A DNA stretch of 64,000 nucleotides from Toxonevra muliebris. Taxonomy: Eukaryota; Arthropoda; Insecta; Diptera; Pallopteridae. The position numbers and the translations under genes were made by a program. Positions within the stretch are counted from its first letter, which is position 1. The number at the start of each line of letters is the position of its first letter. Under the pieces are notes generated by a model. That model made no database searches. It had not been told where the DNA came from and saw nothing but the letters and a program-made list of their open reading frames with translations. Shown in pieces: positions 24,562-36,194 of the stretch. Where the stretch lies: positions 147,888,998-147,952,997 of the forward strand of contig OY829326.1 in the NCBI GenBank assembly GCA_963691655.1, in the 5' to 3' direction.

Positions 24562-25990
24562 AGGTTAGGTTAGCTTGTTGGGGCTGCTCATAAAAAAACA
24601 CACTGAGACCTATTGATCCATTGTGATACCCTTGGGGCGAGTATTACCTCTTGATCCCTTCCTAATCAAACCAATTTGTGCTTGCAATGAAACGTGATAA
24701 GTATCTAATATAAGAGGATGCCAGTTCTGTGAGTCTTCCAGAGAAGGGTGCTCCCAGAGTTCTGTGTTTGCGTGCTGCTAAAGCAGAGCAATTACATACA
24801 CAGTGGAAGATGGTTTCTTCTCCTTCTTCATTTCTACGGCTCCTACAGCATTATAGGGAAGACCTAGTCTACGCGCGTGGCTGCCAATGAGGCAGTGCCC
24901 GGTTAGAATAGAAACTACCCTACTTAAGTGGACACGGCCCAGATTAATGAGCGCTTTAGTGCGACTATGGTCAGGCATTGGCCAAAACTGTCTGGCGATA
25001 GCACAATATTGATTCCATTCTCCACCTGTTCTTCGCGATGTGGGAGTAATGATCTTTAATTATAAGTTTACACTTGGCAAGTTGTATACTTGCATTACCA
25101 GTGATAAGTGAATTGCTGAGTGTCGTACCAAGTCTGGCGAGGTCATCAGCCTTGCAGTTTCCCTCAATGTTGCTATGCCCAGACACCCATGTAAGGTGCA
25201 GGCTGCATGCCATGGCTGTCTCGTTAAGAGACGATCTGCATTGTAGGGCAACTTTAGAGTTATTAGCTGGATATAGGAGGGGATTTATTGTCGCCTGACT
25301 ATCAGTGAAAATGCAGATATCACTACAAGGTATAGCATTAGACCTTATCAGATTTGCGGCTTCAGTGATCGCAAGCAGCTCTGCCTGAAAGACGCTGCAA
25401 TGATCAAGAAGACGAAAGTGCGTCGAAATGTTCAGGCGCTCAGAGTGAACTCCACCCCCAACCCTACCATCCAACTTTGAACCATCATAACTGAAGCTGA
25501 AGCTGTTACCAAAGGATAGCGGGGAGAGGGTGAGATCGACAGAGAGTGGAAGAAATTTAGTAGTGAAGGACCACCTACGAATCGCATTCAGTCTCACTGC
25601 AGATATTGACGCTGAGGTCTTTCCGACTAGATCTATTGGAAAGAGATCCAAGATTGTGTTCAGCGCCTTAGAGGGTGTCGTTTTCAGTGCTCCTGTAATT
25701 AACATTGAAGCTAGTCGCTGTACTTTGTATAGCACAACAGAAACCAACAAAACTACTAAATATATCACACCAGAAGTGGTAGTAGAAAGAAGCTTCTTGA
25801 CCATTATACCCAGCGAACAGAAATGGAAAGATAACGCGGTAATTACCAGCAACGATTTTCAGTTCTACACTGCTTTTGCGATTCACAAAAATCATGGAGT
25901 CTTTCAAGCAGAGATTCTCCCTATCAATAAATCTACGCAAGGCATCATTACGAGGAACCTTGAGCCCTCAGATCTTCTCAATCTCCGAAT
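24562..25990 (-). mobile_element. Jockey-clade LINE 3' half (copy D)
   Basis: The best-preserved LINE here. The 293-codon frame at 24971-25852 starts in the end of the reverse transcriptase: KVQRLASMLITGALKTTPSK is the usual jockey thumb motif, then LDLFPIDLVGK. RNase H follows with YDGSK, QAELLAI, TDSQA and CKADDLARLG, so all four acidic positions remain. A frameshift near 24975 moves into the frame holding SILTGHCLIGSHARRLGLPY (24778-24978), and another one breaks the zinc knuckle. Upstream of 25852 two frames alternate. The 3' UTR on the minus strand reads GTATCACAATGGATCAATAG and 'gtctcagtgtg', then GCAGCCCC and a CTAACCTAACCT tail ending at 24562. The SINE copies end in nearly the same way. 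Confidence 0.85.
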
Positions 25991-26002
25991 CCGTTGACAC
26001 AC

Positions 26003-26205
26003 ATTCCCTAAGAGTACCTGGCGGAAATCCCGCCAACAGACCTTGTTAGGTTCATTAGGAGTATTCAGTGGTTTTAGGATTGGCAGAGGCTTTCTGAGAT
26101 CTTTTTCGTAGGTGGAGGATTACAAATGTATAGGGACATTATAATGGACCAAATTTTTGGCCTCCTTGGATGCTCGGTTTTTCTGAGTACTTCCCTCTAA
26201 ACCTA
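26003..26205 (+). mobile_element. 3' end of a plus-strand jockey-like LINE (copy H)
   Basis: One plus-strand frame reads EYLAEIPPTDLVRFIRSIQ then WF and stop at about 26076. This is the usual last motif (P-x-D-L-x-R-F-I...W-F) of jockey-like ORF2. The 130 bp after it include 'attataatggaccaaat' and end in AAACCTAACCTAAC. It directly abuts copy D, which lies on the other strand, so the two LINE fragments stand head to head. Confidence 0.6.
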
Positions 26206-26209
26206 ACCT

Positions 26210-29193
26210 AACTTATCTGAAGTATCTTCATTTTCAAAATTTGAAGTACTTTCTAAATTTCTTGAGGTGTATGTATTTGCAATATTCTGATTGTTTTGGA
26301 AGAATTAAAATTTTATTTTTCAAAAACTGTAGGCTTGTGTTTTAATTCCCGATTCCTAATTCATGTGTCGAAAAACATCGGTTTTTGTATCAAAATCCCC
26401 ACCCTGAATCCGTCAGTGGTCTGGAGTAAATTAAGAATATTCCTAAATGCTTTTGGAATATTCTGAAACCAGTTTTAAAAATATATAACGTATCGTTGAT
26501 TATTGAGTACTTATTTACATATCTTAGAAACTTTCGGGGAGAACTAACATGGACAGTTTAAAAAAAAATTTGTAATATAAAATTAATATATATAAATCTT
26601 CCTTTTACAAAACAATAACTTTTGCTAAATTTTTGTTACTCTACTAAAAAGAAGAAAATAAGTTCTTGTTAAAAAATTTGCATGCGCACTTTGAAATATT
26701 GTATGAAAATTTTTAGAATTGAATGAAACAGAAAGTGAAGGGAGTGAAAGTTTGGATTTATAATGGATTTTCCTTTACATTTCACACATTTATGCGAAAA
26801 ATTGAAAGTTTTTTCGCTGCAGAGTTACAAACAAAAAGTTGCTTTGTTATTTTCAATTGCACAAAATAAATACATAAATTCATAATCAAAACTTATTTTG
26901 TTGCTGTAACGCTTTGGTTTTTCAATAAGTTCTTATAATGTATTTCTTTTTACAAATATTGATCATTGTTGTGGTTGTTGCTCCTATTGCATTTGCAATA
27001 TTAAATACTTTTCTGTTGTAAGTGCAATGCATTAAATTTTCCCATAAATTTCATTTTCATAATATCTTTAAAATTATAAATGAAATTTTATAACTTTATT
27101 TTTGTTTCATGCAGAAAAAAATCGTTTATTTTTAAAACAAATTGGGGGTAATATTTTGAGCTCCCAGCTACAAATATTGACACGAATATTTATGTGTTTA
27201 TGAGTGTATGTATAGCATGACTCTCTAAAAATGTTTTAATGTAATGTTGAACAAAAAAAAAAAAACAACAACATTTACTTAAAATTTTTATGATTGGCTT
27301 CCGCGTTTGAAATTTTTGTATAGGGGGTAAAAAAATATTTGCGATTTTTCCTTTTTCGCTATAGATTGAAATGGTATATTTGCAATTTTTTTTGTAATTT
27401 TTTGTTATTTACTTTTTATCTCAACTTCCTCATCAACATAATCATCATTGCTTTTTCATCATCAACTGATTTACGAGTGCAAGCAAAAAAACAAAAAAGC
27501 AAAAGTTTATGAGTTTGATGGAAATCCTAAAAGATAAACTAAAAAGCAAAAAAAAAGGTAAAAAAAAGGTAGCAAAAATCGCTGTATTGCTTTCCGTTGC
27601 CTTGGTGCAAACTGTTGAGCTGCTGAACTGAAAGAGAATCTTTTGGTCTTTTTCCCCCCTCATCCTCATTCTCTCTCACACCCAATTTGAATTGTATTTA
27701 AGCCTTAATTCAACTACGTGCATTACACAACACCTGTAGATACTGAGATTGTGTGTTGAGCAAAATAAAAACTTTGGTCAGGAATCAAAATGAAAAAAAA
27801 ACAAAATAAAATAAAAAATCGTATGTATGTGGCAACGCTGCATGAGAACAAACACAGCTCGGAGAATACAGAGAGCGCTGAAAGGTAAGGAGAGTAAAGG
27901 AGTAGCGCCTGTCGCAGTTGCTGTTTGTTTGGTGCTACTTGCGCCTGCCTGAACGGTTTTAAGCAAAAACTAATTAAAAGTTCTGAGACAACAATTTTTT
28001 TTCTTTCTCTTCTTCTGTTGCACCTTTTTTTATATTTTTCATTTTCATTTTAGTTACTAACGCTGTCGCTGTTGTTGTTGTTCTTGTTGTTATTATTTGT
28101 TATTTCACTTTGACACAAACACCCATTTTCAGTTCATTTTGTGCTAAAACCCATGGCAAGTTGGCAAGCAGGTGAGTGTTAGAGTGAGACAGAAGGAGAG
28201 TGGCATGGCCGGGCTTGTGATTTTGAAAGTAGAAAACTGAAAAGTACACGTAAATAACATTTTCAGTTACTTATCTGTTGTATACTTTTGTGAGAGTCGC
28301 AGGTGGAAAAATTAAATTGAATTGAAGTTTCATCTTTTTCTTTTGACATTTTTGTTGTTGTTGTTGTTGTTTCCTTTCTTTTCTTTTTAGTATTTCAGTT
28401 AATATTCATTTCATATATCTTTCTGCACACGAGGCAAGCGGATTTATTCTCCTAAAACGATGGCTAAGCTTTGTAAGACATAAAAAAGTTTAGTGTTAAG
28501 CAGTTCTTAAAAAAAAAAAATTTAGAAATGTTTGTACTTTAATTTAAAATTTTTTGTAATAGAATTTGTTGCCTATTAAGTCTTTATTGAAATTTATTTT
28601 ATAGCTGGATTTTCGCATAATTTAGCTTTTTTTAGGTTGTCAAAGCTGACCCCAAACAACACAGACAATATTGGATTTTTTTTCTTCTGACTGAGTGCTT
28701 TAAGAGAAGCACGTACAATATCAGCCCATGTCAAAGAATCCTTACGATTTGCTTGCCCTCATTCCAGGGTTGTGCTTGTCCAGCTTGGTAGACGGTGAAA
28801 AGAGGAGTATCTCAAAGTATAGTTCAGATAAAAAAGTGAATAGAAATAATATGGTGTAAATAAAAAGACATGCACAAAGGACATATGTCCATCAGGAACA
28901 ATCCTTATGGACTTTGAAACTGTAAATAAAGCCCTAAAATACAAAGTTTCTATATCAGAATGAGTTGGAGTCAACTAACATGCTTCATAGAATATAGCCA
29001 GCATTTACGAAGTCAAATTCTATTGGGGCCGAATTTAGAGATACCTATAGAAAGGAACGAGATTGGCAAGTAAGCTCATTTTCATCAAAAAATATATTAA
29101 AAATTAGTTAGAACAGGACCCAGCATTAGATGTATCAGCACTAGACAGGTTCGAATTACAGGAGACTTTTTTTTTTTAAAAGTCTTATAATAT
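26210..29193. other. AT-rich stretch with GTT repeats
   Basis: No gene recognised. GTT runs lie at 28070-28092 and 28352-28371, and an A run lies near 27250. A single CGGATTC/GTCAGTGG end near 26400 resembles the candidate MITE at 12233. Confidence 0.55.
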
Positions 29194-29536
29194 TGTGACG
29201 GCACAATTTTGAGCCAACCAAGTTGTCCCGCACAACGTAGCATTGTTCCCACTGGGTGGGGGACGACACAGCGTTTTCTCCCCACAACCACGAAGAATAT
29301 GACAGCATACACAAACCAACAAAAAACATTATGCTTTATGCTGCCAGCAGCGCACGCAAAAATAACGGGATCATCGTACGATACAGACGGCCTACTGCGA
29401 TGATAATTCAAAAATTTGAATTATGAAGAACACGCGATCGAACCAGCCAATAACAACAAGACAGCCAGACAGCGACACTGCAAATTCCAATAGCGACAGC
29501 GTCGACTAGAATTTGAGGAAGAAGAAGCAGGCTGCG

Positions 29537-29573
29537 TATAAAAGGAGCTGCACAAGACAAATCGCCCTCAGTT
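29537..29573 (+). promoter_or_regulatory. Core promoter of the candidate LTR
   Basis: TATAAAAG at 29537 stands about 33 bp before the A of TCAGTT (29570). This fits the fly TATA/initiator arrangement within a few bases. No clear downstream promoter element is seen. Confidence 0.55.
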
Positions 29574-29669
29574 TACGTAGACCGGCAAGGCGACTACATC
29601 GTGGGATCATAGTACGGGTGAGTAGAAGACAAATTGGTAAAATTATAAGCATTGGGAAGCAAGCATCCA

Positions 29670-30140
29670 AGCGCTTAGTAGTGTATTGTTGGCCTGACCA
29701 CCACAATGCAGTACTAAACGCTTTAACCAGACCGTGTGGTGCCACTTGGATGGTATAGTCCTTACCATATGATCCCAGACGACCGGTTGGAAACTTACGA
29801 GAAGTAGCAGAGTATTCCTTAGGAGCGAGTAACCGAGCGCTTAGTAGTGTTTTGTTGGCCTAACCACCACAACGTAGTACTAAAAGCTTTAACCAGACCG
29901 TATGGTGCCACTTGGATGGTATAGTCCCTACCATATGACCCCAGACGTCCGGTTGGAAACTTACAGGGGTGGCGTAATAGCTCTTAGGAGCAGGTAACCG
30001 AGTATTTAGTTGTGCATTGTTGGCCTAACCACCACAATACAGCACTAAACACTGAGATTAGACCGTATGGTGCCACTTAGATGGTATAGTCCCTACCATA
30101 TGACCCCAGACGGACTGTCGGAAGCTTGAGGCAGCGTAGA
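29670..30140. repeat. Three tandem ~166 bp units inside the LTR
   Basis: Units start at 29670, 29836 and 30001. Each carries AGYRYTTAGTWGTG, 'ttggcctRaccaccacaa', 'agaccgtRtggtgccact' and 'atggtatagtccYtaccata'. The third unit ends early, near 30140. Similarity between units is high, about 85-90% by eye. Confidence 0.85.
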
Positions 30141-30430
30141 GAAAATAACAGGACGGTTACGGACGCTCTACTCCACCCGCGTCCCGTAGTTGCTGCGACG
30201 CCAGTATGCGGTACTCTAGTTAACCATTACCGTCACCAACGCTCAGCAACTTTGTCACCAACGCTCAGCAAGTATGCCCTATCAGGCATATCATCCATCG
30301 TCGTCCACGCACAGCAAGCTCGAAACACGAGAGAATAGATAGTGCAATTAGTTTAGGTGTATATATTATCGTTATTGTAAAAAACTAAAAGTGAATTAAA
30401 AAACTATTGAATTGAAAAGAAATGTGTCGC

Positions 30431-30436
30431 AATAAA
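30431..30436 (+). terminator. Poly(A) signal of the candidate LTR
   Basis: AATAAA about 100 bp before the proposed LTR end, which sets the likely R/U5 boundary just downstream. Confidence 0.45.
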
Positions 30437-30559
30437 AAGTGAGGGTTCCCCTGCAAAATACTAAATTTCTGTAACCAACGAACCACTGTAGCCCACTGAG
30501 CTCTACCCCGGCCTGCGGAAGAACGTTGCGTTACAATATGTTCACCTTGATTCTTTTCT

Positions 30560-31260
30560 TTTAGAGCCCCCTTTGGAATATCTTTTAGATCAACCAAAAA
30601 TAGGTTCCATGGCCATTAAAAAACTCTGGTGCACAAAATTTTAACAAAATCGGTCGGTCCATAGATGTGGCTCTAGTACAAGGACAAATTCCAATTTTTT
30701 AATTGATTTTTGCTGTGAAACCCCCTTTTTGGAATATAATTTATATCAAAATGTAGGCCAATAAAGAATTTTCCGGCCCAAAAAACCCTGGTGTGCAAAA
30801 TTTCAATACAATCGGCGGGTCCATAAATGGTGCTACAGTACAAGAAAAAATTTAAATTTTCCCCCATTTTTCCCTTTGGAATATAAAATTGACGACCTCG
30901 ATAGTCTAGAGAGGATAGTGCACTAGACTTTCATCCGGAAGGTTCGGGTTCGATTCCCGTCTTCGTCTGGTGGTTAATTTTCATAACTTTCTTATATTCA
31001 CTATCAATATAAAGTATATGAGAATTATAAGATATTGTACAAGTACACACCTTGGTTGGTAATGGCGAAACCACCAAGCCGATAAAAAAATTGCCACACC
31101 GCCATTCGGAATCGGCCTTAAACTGTAGATCCAACTATGTGGTATCACAATGGGCCATTCAGGCCTAAATGTGCCTCTCGACAGCCACTCCAACTTAACC
31201 TACATAAAATTCTAGCAAACGAAAATCGGTCGGTCGGATCGGTCTAGCGCTGCAATACAG
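30560..31260 (+). repeat. ~150 bp tandem repeat, interrupted by a SINE
   Basis: 'ccYYtttggaatat' recurs at about 30566, 30721 and 30871. Each unit holds CTCTGGTGCACAAAATTTTA or a variant, then 'aaaatcggYsggtcc', 'atagatg' or 'ataaatggtgct' and 'agtacaag'. The third unit is cut by the SINE at 30891-31201 and resumes with 'aaaatcggtcggtcgg' at about 31220. The same family lies inverted at 9930-10190. Confidence 0.75.
30891..31201 (+). mobile_element. tRNA-derived SINE, near full length (copy 2)
   Basis: The head GACGACCTCGATAGTCTAGA holds a changed A box; the B box GGTTCGATTCC lies at 30947-30957. The body matches copy 1. The tail reads GTATCACAATGGGCCATTCA, 'ggcctaaatgtg', 'cagccactccaac', 'ttaacc'. 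It is flanked by ATATAAAATT (30881-30890) and ACATAAAATT (31202-31211), which fits a target-site duplication with one mismatch. RNA polymerase III would start at the tRNA-like head. Confidence 0.85.
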
Positions 31261-31305
31261 GGATATTTTCAACTTTCACTGGGCATTCATAGAAAAGTAC
31301 TACAA

Positions 31306-31474
31306 CAGTGGGATATGATATGACTAATGATTGAATGATTGAATAACTAATAACTCATTTTTTTAGTGGTGATTATGGCTAACTATTCACTCATGACTAA
31401 ATTTGATTCATTAGTCGTGACTAAAATTTTATTCAAATAATTAGTTGATTGAAGAAATTAGTAGCCCTACTCTG
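31306..31474. mobile_element. Candidate hAT-like short foldback
   Basis: The left end is CAGTGGGATATGATATGACT, the right end inverted CAGAGTAGGGCTACTAAT. The interior is packed with ACTAAT, ATTAGT and TTGAAT motifs in both orientations. The 8 bp outside the ends do not match. It is similar in design to the element at 34951. Confidence 0.35.
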
Positions 31475-34400
31475 CTACTCAGACATCTACTTCGCTCTCA
31501 CCTCTCACGTACACAACGGACTCTATGTGCCTTTACACTTTCTTCAATTTACTCTAAGTGTGCGGTTTCCTGGTATCCTTACATATTTAAAGGCTTCTGT
31601 AACTTTTAATAGAAGGAACTTCGGAACTTTTCTACCGTAAAAGTCAGAGAAAAACTTGGAAAACTTGTAAAATAAATTTCATCTCTTTTGATATTTAAAT
31701 AAATAAAAATTTGAATTCACTTTCATTTCATTACCCAGTCCAGCTTTTTGTTTTCGATGATAATGTAACGTAAATTTTAGCATCAACAACGATTTTGCTA
31801 ATTTACGAATAAAAAAAAAAGCCTCATCAAATCATATCAAATTTGAAGTAAGTTCATATAACTTGACACCTTCAACTTCCTTGAACAAAACATAACGCAA
31901 ATAAATAAGAGCCTGGAGATACTTAATCAAAATACAATTATAAATTATAAATACAAGTAAGCAGAAGTAGGCAAAAGTATGCAAGGTACTCATGCTCATA
32001 TCTACAATGTCAAAAGTTAAAAGCTAAAATTTTCCAAATTCAAATTAAGATATCAACACAACGCAACAACACAAATATGACATGAAATAATTAGAATATT
32101 CAAGTGCGAGTGAGTATCTACTAATTTACTGAAAACTATAATTATGATAATGATAATTGTGCTGATGATGTTGAAGATGATGATGATTGGCTCTGTACAT
32201 ATTTAGTTAGTGTAAAAGTATGCGATGATATGCTCGCGTTGTTTGTTGTTACCCTGGCAGCGTTGAAATTTCAAATTAAGTTCACATTATTTTCACAGCT
32301 CGCAAAAGTTCCACAACTCAAAAATTTTTACCTGGCGACAGCAGCAAACTTTTGCATAGTAAGCAAAAATTGTACACGCGCCAATGTTCTACATTCACAC
32401 GCTTTCGCATACAAACGCAACACCACACTAGTAGCAAATCAGTTGCAGAACTGCTTGCTGGGGGAAAGTGTACTATAGGCGATGGAGCAGGTGAGTGGGT
32501 TTAAAGGGGGAAAATGTTAATTACTTTCAATTCTGACGAAACATCAACATAGGGTTTGACCTTAACCAAACGCTGATGATGGGTACATAGTAGTACATAG
32601 AGTAGAGCAATATAAAACGTTCCCGTGCATAGTTTGTGTTGTTGTTTATGCTCTACTATGAGGTTGTTGTTTATTATACATACTATGCATGTAGTTGTAG
32701 TTGTTCATGATATTTCTGTATTACTGGATGATTAAATAAGTTGGCGCCGATGTCGTCGTCATCAAAATGAACGTACTCAGACTTTTTGTCCCTCACTAAA
32801 TAGAATGTTGCTGTTGTTGCCTATGGTAGCAACAGCAACCAGCAACAGTTAATTTGCCTTTACAGGAAATACGCTGTAATGATGTTTGTTTAATTTTGTG
32901 CGTGACTTTGAGGCAAACAGAAGAAGAAGCTTTAGCAGAAAGCCGACATAAGAAATGTGAGGCGTGTGAGGTGAGTGATGGAAGGACCTCGCGGAGTTCA
33001 CTCATGTATAGCTAAAGAACTAGGTTGAAGATGATGATTTAATATTGAAGAAAATTACTTAATGGAGCTTTGATTATTAGAATAGAATTATAATTTTAAA
33101 AGTTGTTAATCATAGAATGCCTTAGAAAGCTGTAAAGCAGAAGATGGGGTAGCAAATTGTATGAAGATGAACAAGTTGCAATAAATATGAAGTTATAAAA
33201 CATAGAAAACGACTGCTTTGTAATTGTAGAAAATAGCCTAAGAGTTTTAATTTGATTTCAATATAATTATGCGGAAATTAAATATGTACCTGCAACTACC
33301 TTGAAGTGTTTTTTCTTCTATTTTTTTTAATTAAAAATATAAAAATCTAAAGTTTATTATGTAATTGCAAATTGGAATTTTGCTCCAATGCCAACGTTAT
33401 TTTTTAATCGAATACTTTTATGTCTGCTTCATTATTTCCAACACCTACTCATATAGCAATTAAATGTTTATATCTGGAACTAACACACAAATATATACAC
33501 TATATACACATATTCATTGATATGTACATATATATATGTATGCAAGGATATGTGCTTATATTTAGTATAAGGAGAAAAAACTTTTTTCTTTTTGTTTTTG
33601 TCCTTCGTTTAAGCTTGCGAAATAATAAGAAAGTTTTATATGAAGTTAATAAAAATGACGTAAGAAAATTACGATAAATGTCACATCAAAGCATTTTTAA
33701 AAGAAAAGTCGAACGTATGCCGTGCACACTCACACATTCATACATACATCTGCATATATAAGATATGCGTATTGGTGACAGCTATAAAGGCAATTGTTGC
33801 TTCATAAAAATAAAAGGAAACACATAAAAATTATATTGTACATGTAGACCCAAGGGGAAAGATTCAAAGCGATTTTTGTGGGTTGTATGTAGCGCTAAGA
33901 AAGCGTTGAGTTGGAAGTTTGGGGGAAAGAAGTTATTCTTATTAATAAACCTGCGGGAGATAAACTTTCTGGAGGTGATTATATATATATAGTTCCTTAT
34001 GTAAAAATCTGATAAAATTCATCGAGTGAAATTTTAGTTACAGCAAATCTAATTTATATGAGATTTATCCTTTAGTTATAGTGCGTTAATAAACTCGATT
34101 TACTTTACATCAAATACGAATTCTCAGTGATCGAAAATATTGAAAATGAATCGGATGGATCCTAGGTTATAGCGAGTTTAGTTCGTTTCGGATGAAATGT
34201 AAACTTAGATGATAACAAAAATATGTTTTTAAAAAAATTTCCTAAAGATGTGTGTGTAAATATATTTCAAAAAAACTTATAAATGTTTGATATCCTTAGA
34301 TTTGGGAAATAATTAAAAGAAAATTTTTAGATTGATCGGTTAAATGGTTCTCTAGAAACCGTGTTTACTGACTTTGAAAACCGTGTTTGGCAAATAAGCG

Positions 34401-34673
34401 ATAAAATTTTATCAGATCAACTTCAAAATTTCAGAAGACTTTCTTAAAATATTGGTCTTTTAAAATATAGCAAACTAGAAAATATAATTTTTAAACATTT
34501 TACATTATGTCTCTTTGAAATTAATATATATTCTCATTTGACATTATAACCGTAGACATTAAGTATGTCTAAAAAGAAATCTGAAGAGCTCAGTGAATTT
34601 AGAAGTGAATTTATATTGATTCAGAGCGTTCAAAAAGACTATTGAAGGTAATACTATTGAAGATATTCTGAGT
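31475..34673. other. AT-rich stretch without recognised genes
   Basis: Simple repeats include GAT runs near 32135-32190 and GTT runs near 32640-32710. The 82-codon frame at 32230-32478 has no recognisable motif. AT-rich, non-coding in appearance. Confidence 0.55.
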
Positions 34674-34730
34674 CACTAGGGGGTCCAGAGATTTATTTTC
34701 CCAAAAGCCCCCTTTGGATCTGCTAGTCTT
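34674..34730. mobile_element. Short relative of the 12233 MITE
   Basis: CACTAGGGGGTCC at the left, then TTTTCCCAAAAGCCCCC and GGATCTGCTAGT at the right. Both ends and the CCCAAAAG block match 12233-12392, but the middle ~100 bp are missing. Confidence 0.4.
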
Positions 34731-34950
34731 CTAGTGGTGCCGAATGAAGAAATCTGGAAAATTGCTCTAGTTGGAATTTAGTTATATAAAGAGTGTCCCT
34801 TGTTGGAGATTTATAAAACCCTCATGCTATCTATTTATTCCACATCAAAAAATAATTTAAATGATGAAAAAACCTAATGATTGGTCGAGTGAGCTTTCAA
34901 GGTATTATGACTTTTATAATTCCAAGAAAATCTTATTTATATATACATAG

Positions 34951-36194
34951 CAGAGCTGTAAAAGAATGCAATCAATTTAATTGCAATACCTTGAAGTAAC
35001 AGTTAAAAACCGACAATTCATGATTGCAGTTACTGAATAACGTATTTGACTCCAGAATAAAAAATGCAGTTGGAAGTCTTTTTTGGAGTCGCCGATTGGT
35101 TATTCATTTAGAAAAGTCTTTTTTAGAGTCAAGGGAGTGCAGTCTTTTTTTTAAATCATGAGACTGCAAATCTTATGACTCTAAAATCATGACTGCTCTG
35201 AAGTCACTTGGAGTCACTTGAAGTCACTTGGAGTCACTTGAGTAACCTTGAACTCAAATGCACTCATTTGGAGTCAATTGCAATTTGCAGTCAATTGGAG
35301 TCACTTGGAGTCTTTTGAAGTCAATTGGAGTCAGTTGAAGTCAGTTGAAGTCTTTTGGAATCAATTGGGAATTTGAAGTCAATTGGAGTCACTTGGAGTC
35401 AATTGGGGATTTGAAGTCAATTGGAGTCACTTGGAGTCAATTGGAGTTAGTTGAGGATTTGAAGTCAATTGGAGTCATTGTTTTTATGAGTTATAGCTCA
35501 GATATTGTTAATACATTTTTAGGGTAATACACCTTGTTATTTCATTTACAATACTCGAATGTCAGTTTCGCAGAAATTATTGTCAAAACATTTTCATTTG
35601 TGATATTGTTATATTATTTGTAGCGTGTGTATTGTGGAAAATTGAGTACTTATGAAAACATCAGTTTGAGAGACCTGAGTATTTATGAGAGAGGATATAA
35701 ATCAAATATTAAATAACACATATATTAAAATTGACTTCAAATCCCAATTGACTTCAAATCCCCAATTGACTCCAAAAGACTTCAACTGTCTCCAATTGAC
35801 TCCAAAATCCCAATTGACTCCAAAATCCCAATTGACTCCAAAAGACTCCAAGTGACTCCAATTGACTGTAAATTGCAACTGACTCCAAATGACTGCAGTT
35901 GTGTTCAAGGTTACTCAAGTGACTCCAAGTGACTTCAAGTGACTCCAAGTGAGTTGAAGGCAGTCATGATTTTGGAGTCATAAGAATTGCAGTCTCATGA
36001 TTTCAAAAAAAGACTGCACTCCCTTGACTCTAGCAAAGACTTTTCTAAATGAATAACCAATCGGCGACTCCAAAAAAGACTTCCAGCTTAATTTTTTATT
36101 CTGGAGTCAAATGTATTATTCAATAACTGCAATTCAAAATTATTATTCATTTGTGGCTTATATCCTCAATTGATTGCACTCTTTTACAGCTCTG
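34951..36194. mobile_element. hAT-type foldback element, ~1.24 kb
   Basis: The ends are CAGAGCTGTAAAAGAATGCA and its inverse with one change (right end 36165-36194). CAGAGNTG is the usual hAT terminus. The arms (34951-35488 and about 35725-36194) are inverse to each other along most of their length. They share 'gtcgccgattggttattcat' and a block of GAGTCAATTG/GAGTCACTTG motifs repeated over twenty times. The loop (35490-35720) is unique and has no transposase. The 8-bp flanks (ATACATAG and GTAATAAC) each fit the hAT pattern nTnnnnAn but differ from each other. The short frames across the arms are by-products of the motif. Confidence 0.75.

Larger units (their letters stand above)
29194..30535 (+). 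mobile_element. Candidate solo LTR (~1.34 kb)
   Basis: It starts TGTGACG and ends CGTTACA, an imperfect terminal inverted repeat with TG...CA ends. It is flanked on both sides by ATAT (29190-29193 and 30536-30539). Inside, in the right order, are a TATA box (TATAAAAG, 29537-29544), a fly-type initiator (TCAGTT, 29568-29573) and a poly(A) signal (AATAAA, 30431-30436). GC content is clearly above its surroundings. Three tandem ~166 bp units lie between initiator and poly(A) signal. No gag, pol or primer-binding site follows, so it would be a solo LTR left by recombination. The flank is AT-rich, so the 4-bp repeat alone is weak. Gypsy and Bel/Pao are both possible. Confidence 0.6.

Noticed and set aside
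29097..29411. 104-codon minus-strand frame
   Set aside because: It crosses the proposed left end of the LTR and is antisense to it.
32230..32478. 82-codon plus-strand frame
   Set aside because: Composition is less biased than most, but there is no known motif, no splice context and no neighbouring exon.
35345..35527. Repetitive SIGVTWSQLE-type protein, also 35702-35948 minus
   Set aside because: It is only the translation of the GAGTCAATTG motif array in the foldback arms.
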